Source of the DNA: Aphrocallistes beatrix
Lineage: Eukaryota; Porifera; Hexactinellida; Sceptrulophora; Aphrocallistidae
Direction of reading: 5' to 3'
Assembly (NCBI GenBank): GCA_963281255.1
Contig: OY725496.1
Coordinates: 2,480,001-2,544,000, forward strand
DNA length: 64,000 nucleotides
Positions 20,750-31,744 of this stretch are shown here, one piece after another. A program made the position numbers and the translations under genes. The first letter of the stretch is position 1, and each line of letters starts with the position of its first letter. Under the pieces are notes generated by a model. That model saw nothing but the letters and a program-made list of their open reading frames with translations, was not told where the DNA came from and ran no database searches.

Positions 20750-22494
20750 GGACACCGCCCTCGAGAACATTGGCTAGCGTGAAAAAACTGCCAAATTTTT
20801 TTAAAATTTTTTTCATTGATTACATTGTTTTACTGAGTGGTATACCAAATAGTCGTACTAATTAGACTGTTGCTACTTTGAGTTTTATGATTTTTCGCGT
20901 TAAAGTTTAGAGCAACTAAAAACTGAAAATAATTGGAGGGTTTTTGATGCATTTATCAGTTGGTTTTAGATTACTCAATATTTTTTAGTTATATGGACCT
21001 CAAACAATGTTTTGGCCCCTTAGTTGATTAAATAATGCAATAATTTAAAAGAAAAGCATTATAATCCGTTCAAAAGAGATTTATAAGTGAATACCTTTCA
21101 ATAATACTCAGGGAATAGCAGATTTAACCCATCAATGTACTATGGTTTTGTTAACTCATTTCCGATTAAGTTATTTTGGGCGGGGAAACCTTAGAAATAC
21201 GGGGTCCAAGTTATAAATAGAATGGACTCCGTGTCATTGGCGGGATAATATTAATAGCAGAAATAAGCAACAATTGGATCAGAAATAATACTCTGATCAT
21301 TTGAAAAAAAAGTTCAGATCCGACCATTTGCTCGAGAGTTATGACTATTTATGGGTAAAGTTCGGACAAAATAACTCTCCTATCTTAAACACTATTGAGG
21401 ATAGAACATCCGTTAAAATCTTAAATGAAAAGATATTGTATATGATAGATAATATATTGGTTCTTCAAAATTCCATTTTGTCAAAAAACTAATGTTTCTC
21501 GAATTATCATTGACTCTATTGTAATACAAATTTTTCTATGGAAAACTATAATAGAATAGAAAATAGCGAATCTAAATAAAGAAACATGGTCCAGGTAAGA
21601 TATTAAGCTGAACAATCTAAACAAATGTTCATAATATTGTGAATGGAAAAATTTGAATACTACATAATTATTTTGGAAGTTCTGGCCTTGGACCTTTCAG
21701 ATTCATTCAACACCCTCCATTTAGGGCCAAAAAAGTGATATCCCTCGTAAAAATAAGCCCAAATTCATCGATCTCAATTGCTAATATACTTTGATAACGA
21801 TATAAATATGATTTAATATGATAATAATTGCGCTACATACACAATGAAATGTTGTTTTAAATATTATATATAGTCATGTGATGACGTAGCATTGTTCAAA
21901 ATCCTAAATTGGAAACTAAAAGTCGTAGAATCTTGTTCCAACTTCCCACTATGCTTTTTAGAAGCACCTTATTCACTATAAAAAAATAGATTTAAATTTC
22001 GTAGTAATATGAATTATTTTTCACAATTAACTAAAATATTTGGGTTTAGGAGAGTCCTCAAAGAAATTTGTGAATTTTCAGCGTATTCGTGATATTTTCC
22101 CCCAAATTTGGTTGGAATATGTTAAAATCATTCGTGTAAATGTAGATATATGCTTGTAGATGCTTTTTTATTCTCAAGGATAATGCTCGCGCAAAATCCT
22201 TCGATTTGGCTTGCAGCATATGAGATATATATGCGATGTTAAGCGTGGGCACGTATCACCTCAAAATATATTGACGCATGCGAAACCGTATTAGGGTTGC
22301 ATTTCTAGTTTTACCCTCCCATTATTTTCAGGTTTTAGTTGCTCTAAACTTTAGGGGGGGTAAATAATAAAATCAAAATAGATACCGTCTAATTAATACG
22401 ATTAATTGGTAGTCTACTCAGTAATACAATGAAATGAACGAAAATAAAATTGGCGGTTTTTCACGTTAGGAATAGTTATTCGAGGGCTGTATCC
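20750..22494 (-). mobile_element. Family A copy A3, divergent, with long inverted ends
   Basis: Ends GGACACCGCCCTCGAG and CTCGAGGGC-type inverse (CGAGGGCTGTATCC), flanked by TTAA (20746-20749, 22495-22498). Unlike other copies, both ends derive from the same family A end: CTAGCGTGAAAAAACTGCC at the left is matched by the inverse near 22450, and the similarity runs about 200 bases inward. Diverged interior, no gene. Confidence 0.85.
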
Positions 22495-22869
22495 TTAAAA
22501 GAAGTTATAGCTGTGGGACATTTCGCATTTAAAATGTGTCGTTTTTGGAGCGACACCAGGTGATCCAAGTGGCTCAAAGTGGCGAAATATTGGGGCTGGA
22601 GTTATAAAAATCGGGATTATTGTTTAGAACCCCTATAAGCATCTAAAAATGATAAAAAAGCAATTTGGGCACATTTGTAATAAAAAACAAGTGTCGCATG
22701 GGAAACACCAACCTTAATGGCTCTTACGTCGTTTTTAGTATTTCAATTAATTCAGTGTATAATCAAAACATGCCATTCAAAACCTTTATTCTATTCTAAA
22801 GACAAAAATGCTTATAAACTTTTTAATTGTAAACTTGATACTTTCTACTCCGTAATTTAAATGAGAAAA
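22495..22869. other. Probable 3' flank of PAM16
   Basis: On the minus strand an AATAAAGG motif lies near 22795, about 75 bases past the PAM16 stop, and could be its polyadenylation signal. No poly(A) tract follows. The remainder is unrecognised. Confidence 0.4.
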
Positions 22870-23211
22870 TTAATTTTCATTTTCTAAATCAATGCGTTGT
22901 TTAGCTCTATATATTTTAGACTGTAAATAGAATGATCCTCCATTATATTTATCATTAATCTTGAATAGATAGTCAAATCGATTTTCAACTGTCTTTGAAT
23001 CCAAAGATTTGAGATCTAATATTTGTTTTGCTTCTTCTAGATTTAATCCAGCAAACATTTTTGAACTGTAGAAGTTTTCTTTAGGATTATTTCTGATATC
23101 ACGAAGATTTCCAATTTTATTCAGGGAAGATTCATTTCGTAAAGCTTGTGAAAAAGCTTTAGATAGAATTGTTGCACCAAAGATGATAAGTCTGAATAAA
23201 CGTTTCACCAT
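22870..23211 (-). CDS. PAM16: PAM16/TIM16 (MAGMAS) mitochondrial import motor subunit
   Basis: Intact 113-residue protein from ATG at 23211 to TAA. An upstream TTG in frame at 23217 is not needed. PAM16 is a J-like subunit of the presequence-translocase motor on the matrix side of the inner membrane, where it pairs with PAM18 and restrains its stimulation of mitochondrial Hsp70. Diagnostic features: hydrophobic N-terminus (RLFRLIIFGATILSKAF) followed by QALRNE, then the degenerate J domain with GLNLEEAKQILDL, the segment NRFDYLFKINDK where true J proteins have HPD, and GGSFYLQSKIYRAKQRID. Length is close to the usual 110-130. It has one exon here; loss of introns or an old retrocopy are both possible. 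The only credible intact host gene in the window. Confidence 0.92.
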   Translation of the reverse strand: MVKRLFRLIIFGATILSKAFSQALRNESSLNKIGNLRDIRNNPKENFYSSKMFAGLNLEEAKQILDLKSLDSKTVENRFDYLFKINDKYNGGSFYLQSKIYRAKQRIDLENEN

Positions 23212-24080
23212 GAACAATTAAAGACAAAATAAATGCTAAAACATATATAACAGGCTTCAAGCATAATCTACTCTGATTATAGCTTAATTATTATGGGGAT
23301 GTTGTTGGATATAATGGACTTAAAGCCAGTCGCTCCCTAGGATAGGAAAATTTCAAAACTCGACCTTAGAAATAATTAGTATGTGGGTGTATTCCACGAT
23401 TCTAAACTAATAAACTGCTAAAACAAACTAAAATTAGACAAATGGCTGACCTAGGGTCAGAATTTTCCATTATGAGCCATTCTATTCTAAGTTTATAAAG
23501 TGCTGACGGTTCGTTGGGTAGTATGGGTAGTATTCAAGTGATAGAGAGAGTAAATATTAATTTTAAATCACAATAAAATAACATATATAGTGAGCAACGT
23601 GGCTTATTTTCGAAAAAATCGTTTAAAATGATATTGGGTCATTCCATATAAAATCGGCAGAAAATTTCAAAATGTTTCTTCAATATCTCAGAATGGCTTT
23701 ATAATTTGCATGTGAGTTCTATCACTAAAGGTATAAAAAACGACATAATATTAATTATCTATTGCAAGTTGTTTTTGAAAAACCGCCTGTTGAAAAATTT
23801 GTAATATTTTTGTTTTTTATGTTGGACATTTACGTCACAGCTCCCCAAAATCGTCATAATGTAAAATAATTACTCACCAAGCATACCAAACTTCTACACC
23901 AGTTTATATGCACAACAAGTAATGTTTGGAGAAAGATTTAGACAATATCTCCTACTTGTTCTTTGAAATAAGGGGCTTAACAGCAGGAATATCTGTATTT
24001 TTGCTGATTGATACAAACATGATCAAAAGCCGATGTCTCCTTAGGTTGAACAATAAAGCTCTAATGACATTTTATTATGG
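23212..24080. other. No recognised feature upstream of PAM16
   Basis: AT-rich. Any PAM16 promoter would lie at its left edge, but I see no clear core element. The frame starting at 23926 runs into the H5 repeat and is not a gene. Confidence 0.35.
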
Positions 24081-24618
24081 TACAAGCGCGCTTCGCTTGC
24101 TTGCGCTAGGCGGCTGGCGGACACTTTGTGTCCGCCGGAGGCTCCCTTCGGTCGCCTGGAGGTGACATTGGTTAATTATAAGGGAGATATCATCTCTAAA
24201 TATGTCCATCTTAGTTTTAAAATCGAAATCACTCGAAAAATCACCAAATTTGTCAATTTTAAAATTTTGATGCGTAATGATGACGTCATAACAAAGTGAT
24301 GAGTCATTATTTTTCGATGAAAGATCATATGTGAGGTATGTTAGTATACAGATTCTATTAAAATTTCAGCCTTCTATCTCCTATAATGGCTGAGTTATGC
24401 CCGAATAACTCTGTTGCTTAACTTTTAAAAATGTGACAATGACGTCATAATTCCATGATGAGTCGACATTTTGCTCTGAACTCAGAACTTACTGGAGCCA
24501 TAGCCAAAAAACTCCCACATGCCAAAAATCAGCCTTCTGCGCCCAGCAGTTTCTTCAATCAATTCGTTACAGATATATATATATATATAAACAATAATCG
24601 AGTTTTAATAGTAAGGAT
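24081..24618 (+). repeat. Family H copy H5, near full length
   Basis: Hairpin 1 perfect (GGCGGACAC TTT GTGTCCGCC), hairpin 2 degraded (GGCTCCC TTC GGTCGCC). Two intact TGACGTCA sites, (TA)n at about 24571-24588, and terminus AATCGAGTTTTAATAGTAAG plus GAT. Confidence 0.9.
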
Positions 24619-25264
24619 ATGCTCCACAATTGTGTTGATTAATAGAATGTAGTTTAAGCTATTTCCAATTTAATAAACGATTATATGTAATTGTCGGACA
24701 GGAGTCCCATTTTGAAATATTTGTGTGTTTAATAAAATGTCTGTACCTAGTCTGTATCTAAGATAGGTTGCACCAGGTGATTATTTGCAATTTATATTTA
24801 CCTAACTCAAATATATGAGCTATTATTATCCTGGGAAGTCAGAAGTCATAGACATTTTCATATGACGTCATTGGTATTGTGCAAAAATTGAACATTGTTC
24901 AAAAATTTTTTGGCTTACGTACTATGAGACACTGTGGTAGTTATCTAACTTATGCGGACCCAGCATTAACCACTACGCGGTTGTTGTAAGGCTACTATAA
25001 ACCATTTTGTAATGATTTGCTAACACCATGTATATCAATCACTAAAATTCTTTGTCAAAAATGGACCTGGATGCGGGCGGAAGGATTTATTGTCAACCAA
25101 AATTGAATATATCCACTTTAAAGTTTAAAATTAACTATACTTTCTAAAAATATTTTAAGTACTTCTTTCCTGGCTTAGCAATTCACTTTTATTAGTATTC
25201 GTGTCTTTCATATTATTTTAATACTAATTCTTTGTCTTTTCAATATATCTATTAGCCAGTATTC
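24619..25264. other. No recognised feature
   Basis: AT-rich, no convincing frame or terminal motif. Confidence 0.35.
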
Positions 25265-25582
25265 ATCCCTACTTTAAAACTCGATTAATGTGTGTTTATA
25301 TATTTACAAGCGCGCTTCGCTTGCTTGCGCTGCGCGGCTTGCAGACATAATGTGTCTTCCGGAGCCGCCCTTTGGGCGCCTGGTCTCACATTAATTAATA
25401 ATAAGGGGGATAGTAACTCTAAAACGTCTGTCTTACTGTTAAAATCGATTCACCCGAAAAATCACCAAATTTAATAATTTTTAAAATTTTGATGCGTAAT
25501 GATGACGTCATAACAGAGTGATACGTCATCTTTTTGACGATTATTGTATCACATGTGAAGAATATTAATGTATACATTCTAT
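25265..25582 (+). repeat. Family H copy H6, truncated at the inverted-arm junction
   Basis: Retains the left terminus (CTTTAAAACTCGATTAATG), a short TA region, and the hairpin module with decayed hairpin 1 (loop AAT). One TGACGTCA at about 25501. It stops abruptly at CATTCTAT, six bases before the left arm of the inverted duplication. Confidence 0.85.
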
Positions 25583-25587
25583 GAGTA

Positions 25588-26990
25588 AACACCTGATCTC
25601 TATATTCTGTGAACATGGAGCACCTCACATCTTCCAGACAGATAACGGAGGTGAATTTACTAACATGCTGAATATGGCACTGCTCACTGAGTGGAAGAGC
25701 ACCCGGTTCGTAGATGGAAGGCCTCGGAAATCCACAGATCAAGGAAGCATTGCGCGAGCTAATCAAGATGTTGAGAAGCTGCTCTATGCCCGCCTCAGAT
25801 CATTGAAAAAGCCAATGGACCAATGGGTGAGTGAGTTAAAATATGTTCAATATACTAAGAATACTGTTAAACATTCTGCTCTGGCCCGTAGTCCCTTTGA
25901 GGTACACTTTGGGAGGACGCCCTGATCTATCTGTAGATTTGAAGCTCCCCCAAGAGTTGATAGACTCGCTCAACACCGGGGACGATGTGGAGAACGCTCT
26001 ACAGATGGGTGGCGAGATCATCGAATTCTCTAATCAAACTACCGAGACTACAGCAGTTCCTGTCCCACGATCGAGCACGCCTATCCTACCCCCACTCTCT
26101 CTCATGACTCTATGTCAGCTCAGAAGTGCTAATTCCTTCAGTCGATATTTCTAACCAAGTTGATAGTGACCAACAGCCTCAGCCATGTTCTTCATATAGC
26201 CCAGAACCTGTCCACAAGTACACCGAAGTTGAAGTTCTCTCCTCGCCTCTCTCTTCAACTGACGAACTGGATGAAGCGATTCTCTCAGAGCTGCATCCAG
26301 TACTAGTTCAGGATGTGGATTCTTACGACTTGGAAATTAAACCGCTATTAGGACTGATATTACACCATTTGTTAACCCAAATGATAGACTTCTTCCTCCC
26401 GATGTCGATCCAAAACTCCGATTTAACGGGAATGCTTGTGCTAATTGTGTACTGAATGATGAGGTTATGCCATTTGTTAAATGTTCCTACTGTACAGATA
26501 GCCTCAACTCACACACCACAGACTGTATAGTCAGTGTTGAGCCATATGGTGATAGAGACATACACTACTTTTGCACAAGGGATGATTACTGTGCACATGA
26601 ACTGCAGAGGCAATCAAATCGCAAGGGCGCCTTCCATGGGCTGTGTAAACAGGGTGAAGACATGATAACGTCAAGCAATAAGCGATTGAAGGCTATTCAT
26701 GCTGGGGATAATGTAATGATCTCCATTCTAGTAGTAGATAGGGCCCCCCCTTGGTCCGACCAGTCTATTCGGGATAGTAATGAAGTGCATTTATGATTGG
26801 CACCAAACATGGCATACTTTCTACTCCCTTGTCTTACTCAGATATTACACCAAGCAATACGACTCAACTATTACACCCTGAACAGGTATCAGACACACAC
26901 CTGTCGGTCCGAACGGCAGCACAGCTTAATGTAGGCGGTCCTACACATAATTTCTGCAAGTGCAAGACAGGATGTAATAATAATCGTTTT
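25588..26990 (+). pseudogene. KRBA2/Ginger1-type integrase, 3' part (left arm)
   Basis: Identical to the corresponding part of 27573-28975 on the other strand. Begins inside the integrase core at EHLISIFCEHGAPHIF and runs through QTDNGGEFTN, a frameshift after HFGRTP at 25924, the zinc-binding region CANC...KCSYC at about 26440-26520, and FCKCKTGC at the end, where a MITE starts. See the right-arm entry for interpretation. Confidence 0.85.
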
Positions 26991-27181
26991 ACAGTCGACT
27001 CTCGTTAACACGTACACCAAGGAACCGTGGAGATTTATACTCCTTATCCGGAGTACGTATTAACCCAAGTACGTACATAGCCACATTTGTCCAAAATACT
27101 TAATATACATAGTGATAACTACGTGAGAGTATAAAATTGTACTTGTCAAATAGAGAACTCATTATCCATGTTGTATTAACG
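25588..27181. repeat. Left arm of exact 1,594-bp inverted duplication
   Basis: Reverse complement of 27382-28975 with no difference that I could find, separated by the N gap. Contains the C-terminal two thirds of an integrase gene and the start of a MITE. Confidence 0.95.
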
Positions 27182-27572
27182 NNNNNNNNNNNNNNNNNNN
27201 NNNNNNNNNNNNNNNNNNNNNNNNNNNNNNNNNNNNNNNNNNNNNNNNNNNNNNNNNNNNNNNNNNNNNNNNNNNNNNNNNNNNNNNNNNNNNNNNNNNN
27301 NNNNNNNNNNNNNNNNNNNNNNNNNNNNNNNNNNNNNNNNNNNNNNNNNNNNNNNNNNNNNNNNNNNNNNNNNNNNNNNNNCGTTAATACAACATGGATA
27401 ATGAGTTCTCTATTTGACAAGTACAATTTTATACTCTCACGTAGTTATCACTATGTATATTAAGTATTTTGGACAAATGTGGCTATGTACGTACTTGGGT
27501 TAATACGTACTCCGGATAAGGAGTATAAATCTCCACGGTTCCTTGGTGTACGTGTTAACGAGAGTCGACTGT
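26991..27572. mobile_element. Tigger-like MITE containing the assembly gap
   Basis: Both outer ends read ACAGTCGACTCTCGTTAACA inward, so the pair looks like terminal inverted repeats with the gap between. The inner sequence is palindromic right up to the Ns, so the true centre is unknown. Relatives: 48507-48673 and fragments in introns of the Ginger1-like gene (near 11100 and 13090). Confidence 0.65.
27182..27381. other. 200-N assembly gap
   Basis: Exactly 200 unknown bases, a typical fixed scaffolding gap. The flanks are mirror images, so the join may be an artefact. Apparent frames across it are not genes. Confidence 0.97.
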
Positions 27573-28975
27573 AAAACGATTATTATTACATCCTGTCTTG
27601 CACTTGCAGAAATTATGTGTAGGACCGCCTACATTAAGCTGTGCTGCCGTTCGGACCGACAGGTGTGTGTCTGATACCTGTTCAGGGTGTAATAGTTGAG
27701 TCGTATTGCTTGGTGTAATATCTGAGTAAGACAAGGGAGTAGAAAGTATGCCATGTTTGGTGCCAATCATAAATGCACTTCATTACTATCCCGAATAGAC
27801 TGGTCGGACCAAGGGGGGGCCCTATCTACTACTAGAATGGAGATCATTACATTATCCCCAGCATGAATAGCCTTCAATCGCTTATTGCTTGACGTTATCA
27901 TGTCTTCACCCTGTTTACACAGCCCATGGAAGGCGCCCTTGCGATTTGATTGCCTCTGCAGTTCATGTGCACAGTAATCATCCCTTGTGCAAAAGTAGTG
28001 TATGTCTCTATCACCATATGGCTCAACACTGACTATACAGTCTGTGGTGTGTGAGTTGAGGCTATCTGTACAGTAGGAACATTTAACAAATGGCATAACC
28101 TCATCATTCAGTACACAATTAGCACAAGCATTCCCGTTAAATCGGAGTTTTGGATCGACATCGGGAGGAAGAAGTCTATCATTTGGGTTAACAAATGGTG
28201 TAATATCAGTCCTAATAGCGGTTTAATTTCCAAGTCGTAAGAATCCACATCCTGAACTAGTACTGGATGCAGCTCTGAGAGAATCGCTTCATCCAGTTCG
28301 TCAGTTGAAGAGAGAGGCGAGGAGAGAACTTCAACTTCGGTGTACTTGTGGACAGGTTCTGGGCTATATGAAGAACATGGCTGAGGCTGTTGGTCACTAT
28401 CAACTTGGTTAGAAATATCGACTGAAGGAATTAGCACTTCTGAGCTGACATAGAGTCATGAGAGAGAGTGGGGGTAGGATAGGCGTGCTCGATCGTGGGA
28501 CAGGAACTGCTGTAGTCTCGGTAGTTTGATTAGAGAATTCGATGATCTCGCCACCCATCTGTAGAGCGTTCTCCACATCGTCCCCGGTGTTGAGCGAGTC
28601 TATCAACTCTTGGGGGAGCTTCAAATCTACAGATAGATCAGGGCGTCCTCCCAAAGTGTACCTCAAAGGGACTACGGGCCAGAGCAGAATGTTTAACAGT
28701 ATTCTTAGTATATTGAACATATTTTAACTCACTCACCCATTGGTCCATTGGCTTTTTCAATGATCTGAGGCGGGCATAGAGCAGCTTCTCAACATCTTGA
28801 TTAGCTCGCGCAATGCTTCCTTGATCTGTGGATTTCCGAGGCCTTCCATCTACGAACCGGGTGCTCTTCCACTCAGTGAGCAGTGCCATATTCAGCATGT
28901 TAGTAAATTCACCTCCGTTATCTGTCTGGAAGATGTGAGGTGCTCCATGTTCACAGAATATAGAGATCAGGTGTT
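27382..28975. repeat. Right arm of exact inverted duplication
   Basis: Mirror of 25588-27181. Beyond 28975 the integrase gene continues to about 29490, whereas the left arm runs into H6. Confidence 0.95.
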
Positions 28976-29490
28976 CACACACCTCTACTGCTGACTTCGT
29001 TTTAAGCGCTCTCAACACAATAATCCTGCTAAAGCAGTCCTGGTAATTGAGGATGTATTTGTACCCGTTTTCCTCCAGCATTCGTAAATCTATCAGGTCA
29101 GACTGTGCACACTGGCCAACAGTTAGAGGTATTATTGGTTTGTGGACAATCCTTTTCGCAGTCACCTTCCCCTTCTTCTGGCATATAGGGCAGAGTCGTA
29201 AAAATATTTCCAAGATCGAGCGAGTAATGTGCAGTTTATGCTTCTCCAAAATAGGCCCACATTGTAAACCTCCCTGCAAGACAGATCTTGTCATGTGCTT
29301 TGCAGAGGGTCTCGTAAGCATCTTCCTTGGCAAATACTAATGCGTTCGCTCTCTCTCTCTCTCTCTCTCTCTTCTTCTTCTAAACTCCCCACCCTTCGTA
29401 TGCAGCTTGACAATATTACCAAACCGACAGACGCTGTACTTCTCTGCTGCTCGAATGTTGGTGATTTTGCCAACTTCATCATTAGAATTA
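27573..29490 (-). pseudogene. KRBA2/Ginger1-type integrase gene, longer copy
   Basis: From right to left on the minus strand: AKEDAYETLCKAHDK (N-terminal zinc region), CPICQKKGK, integrase core with AQSDLIDLR (first Asp), HIFQTDNGGEFTN (second Asp) and DQGSIARANQDVEK. Relatives read GSVERAN here, so the catalytic Glu is Ala (GCG). Then KYVQYTKNTVKHSALARSPF, a frameshift after HFGRTP, a C-x2-C...C-x2-C...H...C segment near 28090, and a terminal CKCKTGC cut off by a MITE. Animal proteins annotated KRBA2-like have this order and are related to Ginger transposons. At least four frame breaks plus a GA-rich microsatellite near 29344-29375 in the 5' part. Inactive. Confidence 0.8.
29344..29381. repeat. 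CT microsatellite
   Basis: Uninterrupted CT repeats followed by CTT repeats, interrupting the 5' part of the integrase pseudogene. Confidence 0.9.
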
Positions 29491-29570
29491 ACAAACAAAC
29501 ATATCTCTCTTCATTTCTTCCTGGGTTAATTGCTCCTTAAAACCTGTTTTTTTAAAAACAAATTAATCCT

Positions 29571-29835
29571 CTCATAACAGCGCAAGTAACTACTGAACTA
29601 CACCCAACCACTTCATAACAAAGCAAGTGACAGCTGAATTACACCCTGTCCCTCATAACAGAGCAAGTGATTACTGAACTATACCCTACCTCCTTATAAC
29701 AAAGCAAGTGACAACTAAACTACACACTGTCCCTAATAACAGAGCAAGTAACTACTGAATTACACCCTGCCCCTCTTAACAGAGCAAGTAACAACTGAAT
29801 CACATCCTAACTCTCATAACAGAACAAGTAACTAT
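29571..29835. repeat. Tandem repeat, unit about 42 bp, six copies
   Basis: Each unit reads approximately CATAACAGAGCAAGTAACTA then CTGAACTACACCCTGCCCCT, with several substitutions between units. No coding potential. Confidence 0.9.
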
Positions 29836-29839
29836 TACG

Positions 29840-30162
29840 AATGACTCATACCTTTGTTGTAAATATGGAACAATTGTTAATATTTTAATTAATTGTTGTG
29901 CATAGCTAATTACTTACTGTTAACATGAATGAGCTTTATATTAGTGTTAAAGGATTTTCTTAACTGGTAATCATAATCTTTACTACGCTCACGCATAACG
30001 CATAACGCAATAAGATTAAATAAATGGTACTATTTATATTGACCTATAATATATTATGCTCTCATCAAATTTAGGGTAACTCAACAATTTGGCTCAGCCA
30101 AATGTTAGGATCAGCCAAGATTCTCTAAAATCATGGCCAGTTTACACTATGGTCCACAACAT
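29840..30162. other. No recognised feature
   Basis: AT-rich; contains a local CGCATAACGCATAACGC duplication at 29991-30007. Confidence 0.35.
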
Positions 30163-30696
30163 ATACACAAACATTAATCCAGTTTTAATAGTAAGGACAA
30201 GAACACATCGCTTGCTTGCGCTGCGGGGCTGGCGGACACTTTGTGTCCACCGGAGGAGCCCTTTGATTGCCTGGGGTCACAATTATTAATTATAAGGGAG
30301 ATAGCATCTCTAATTACTTCTACCCTACTGTTTTGATCGATATCGCACGAAAAATCACCAAATTTGTCAATTTTTAAAATTTTGATGCGTAATGATGACG
30401 TCATAACAGGGTGATGAGTTATCATTTTTGGATAATTGTTGTATCACATTGGGAGAATATTAATGTACGCATTCTATTAAAATTTCGGCCTTCTATCACC
30501 TAAAATGGCTGAGTTACAGTCGAAGAACTGAAATTTCTAATCATGAAAAATGTAACAATGACGTCATAAATCCATGATGACTCGACATTTTCGTCTGAGC
30601 TCAGAACTTATTCGAGCCATAGCAAAAAAAAACCACATGCCAAAAATCAGCTTTACTTAACGACAGCAGTTTCTCCAATCAATTCGTTACAGATAT
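30163..30696 (+). repeat. Family H copy H7 behind an H terminus
   Basis: A right-hand H terminus (AACATTAATCCAGTTTTAAT, AGTAAGGA) lies directly before the hairpin module at about 30206, which has perfect arms GGACAC TTT GTGTCC. Two TGACGTCA sites follow (about 30398 and 30558). The right end passes into a family I end at 30697 without a terminus. Confidence 0.8.
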
Positions 30697-31410
30697 CTTA
30701 TATATTAAAACGCAATGGTTGTGTTTTTTTTGTCCAGAATTGATTGAAGAACTAGGAAGTGCTAGAAATGTGAAATTTGGCACACAGGTAAATAATAATG
30801 AGTCTACAATTAAGTTCGAAGATCTAAGCGAAATCTTCACACCTCGTCGAGATAGGTGACAAACTGTGCTGAACACAATGACATTCGTTTCTTTTATAAT
30901 GCAAATACATTAGGATCAAACTGGAGTGACTTATACTTGTACATACAATCAAAAGGACTATTTGTGATTGAAAATCATTAGTTCATGTGAGAACCAATCA
31001 ATTATCAGACTTTATAATGCGTTTCACACGATTCTATTTCATATAAATGTTTGAATACAGCTATTTTGAGTCTATAATTTGACTGTTAAAAGTTATTTAT
31101 GATCGAATTGATTGATAATATATATAACACACTTTAATTGTTGTTAACGACATGGACTGAAATTGGTTGATTAATCAAGTATCATAATCTTTAGTAATGT
31201 GAACATTGTGGATTCAAATTGACCTTACATTCAAGATTAGATTATTTAATACGAAGTAAATTCTATTTATCACGAACCTAAATATTCTGCTACAGTTCTG
31301 ATTTCATTAATGTAACTGCAGACAAATGCAAATTCAGCATACTTAGTATAAAACAAGAAATGGACGTATTGTTTCTCTAATATCCCCAAGCCCACTGGGT
31401 AACATTATAT
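30697..31410 (+). repeat. Family I copy
   Basis: Begins TATATTAAAACGCAATGG, then AGAATTGATTGAAGAACTAG. 30840-31170 matches the inverse of 2860-3200; 31180-31400 matches 44150-44380. No coding sequence recognised. Confidence 0.6.
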
Positions 31411-31422
31411 ACAGGTTCCACT

Positions 31423-31736
31423 GAGGTGCCTTCATTTGTTAGAATTTTGAAGTTGTCATTTGTTAGAATTATCTCAACTGTCACTTGTTAGAATCGTTTT
31501 TCTAGACTATTGTCACTTGTTAGAATCGTTTTTCTAGACTACTGTCACTTGTTAGAATCGTTTTCTAGACTACTGTCATTTGTTAGAATTTAATATCAGA
31601 TATTTTCCAAGACATTTATTCTCTAGAAAACGATTCTAACAAGTGACAGTAGTCTAGAAAAACGATTCTAACAAGTGACAGTTGAGATAATTCTAACAAA
31701 TGACAACTTCAAAATACTAACAAATAACGCTCCCTC
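31423..31736. mobile_element. Foldback element with internal tandem repeats
   Basis: About 314 bp, nearly all of it inverted repeat. The left half contains several units with TGTCACTTGTTAGAATCG and TTTTCTAGAC, and the right half carries the inverse. Outer ends GAGGTGCC and GCTCCCTC. GTTCCACT(G) repeats directly on both sides (31415-31423 and 31737-31745), an 8-9 bp target duplication. Resembles foldback or Mutator-type non-autonomous elements. Confidence 0.8.
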
Positions 31737-31744
31737 GTTCCACT

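Noticed and set aside
27100..27463. Two 108-codon frames across the N gap
   Set aside because: Produced by unknown bases; mirror images of each other; no sequence behind them.
31430..31735. CRISPR-like array
   Set aside because: The repeated unit is adjacent without variable spacers and is mirrored in the second half, as in foldback elements; the genome is eukaryotic.
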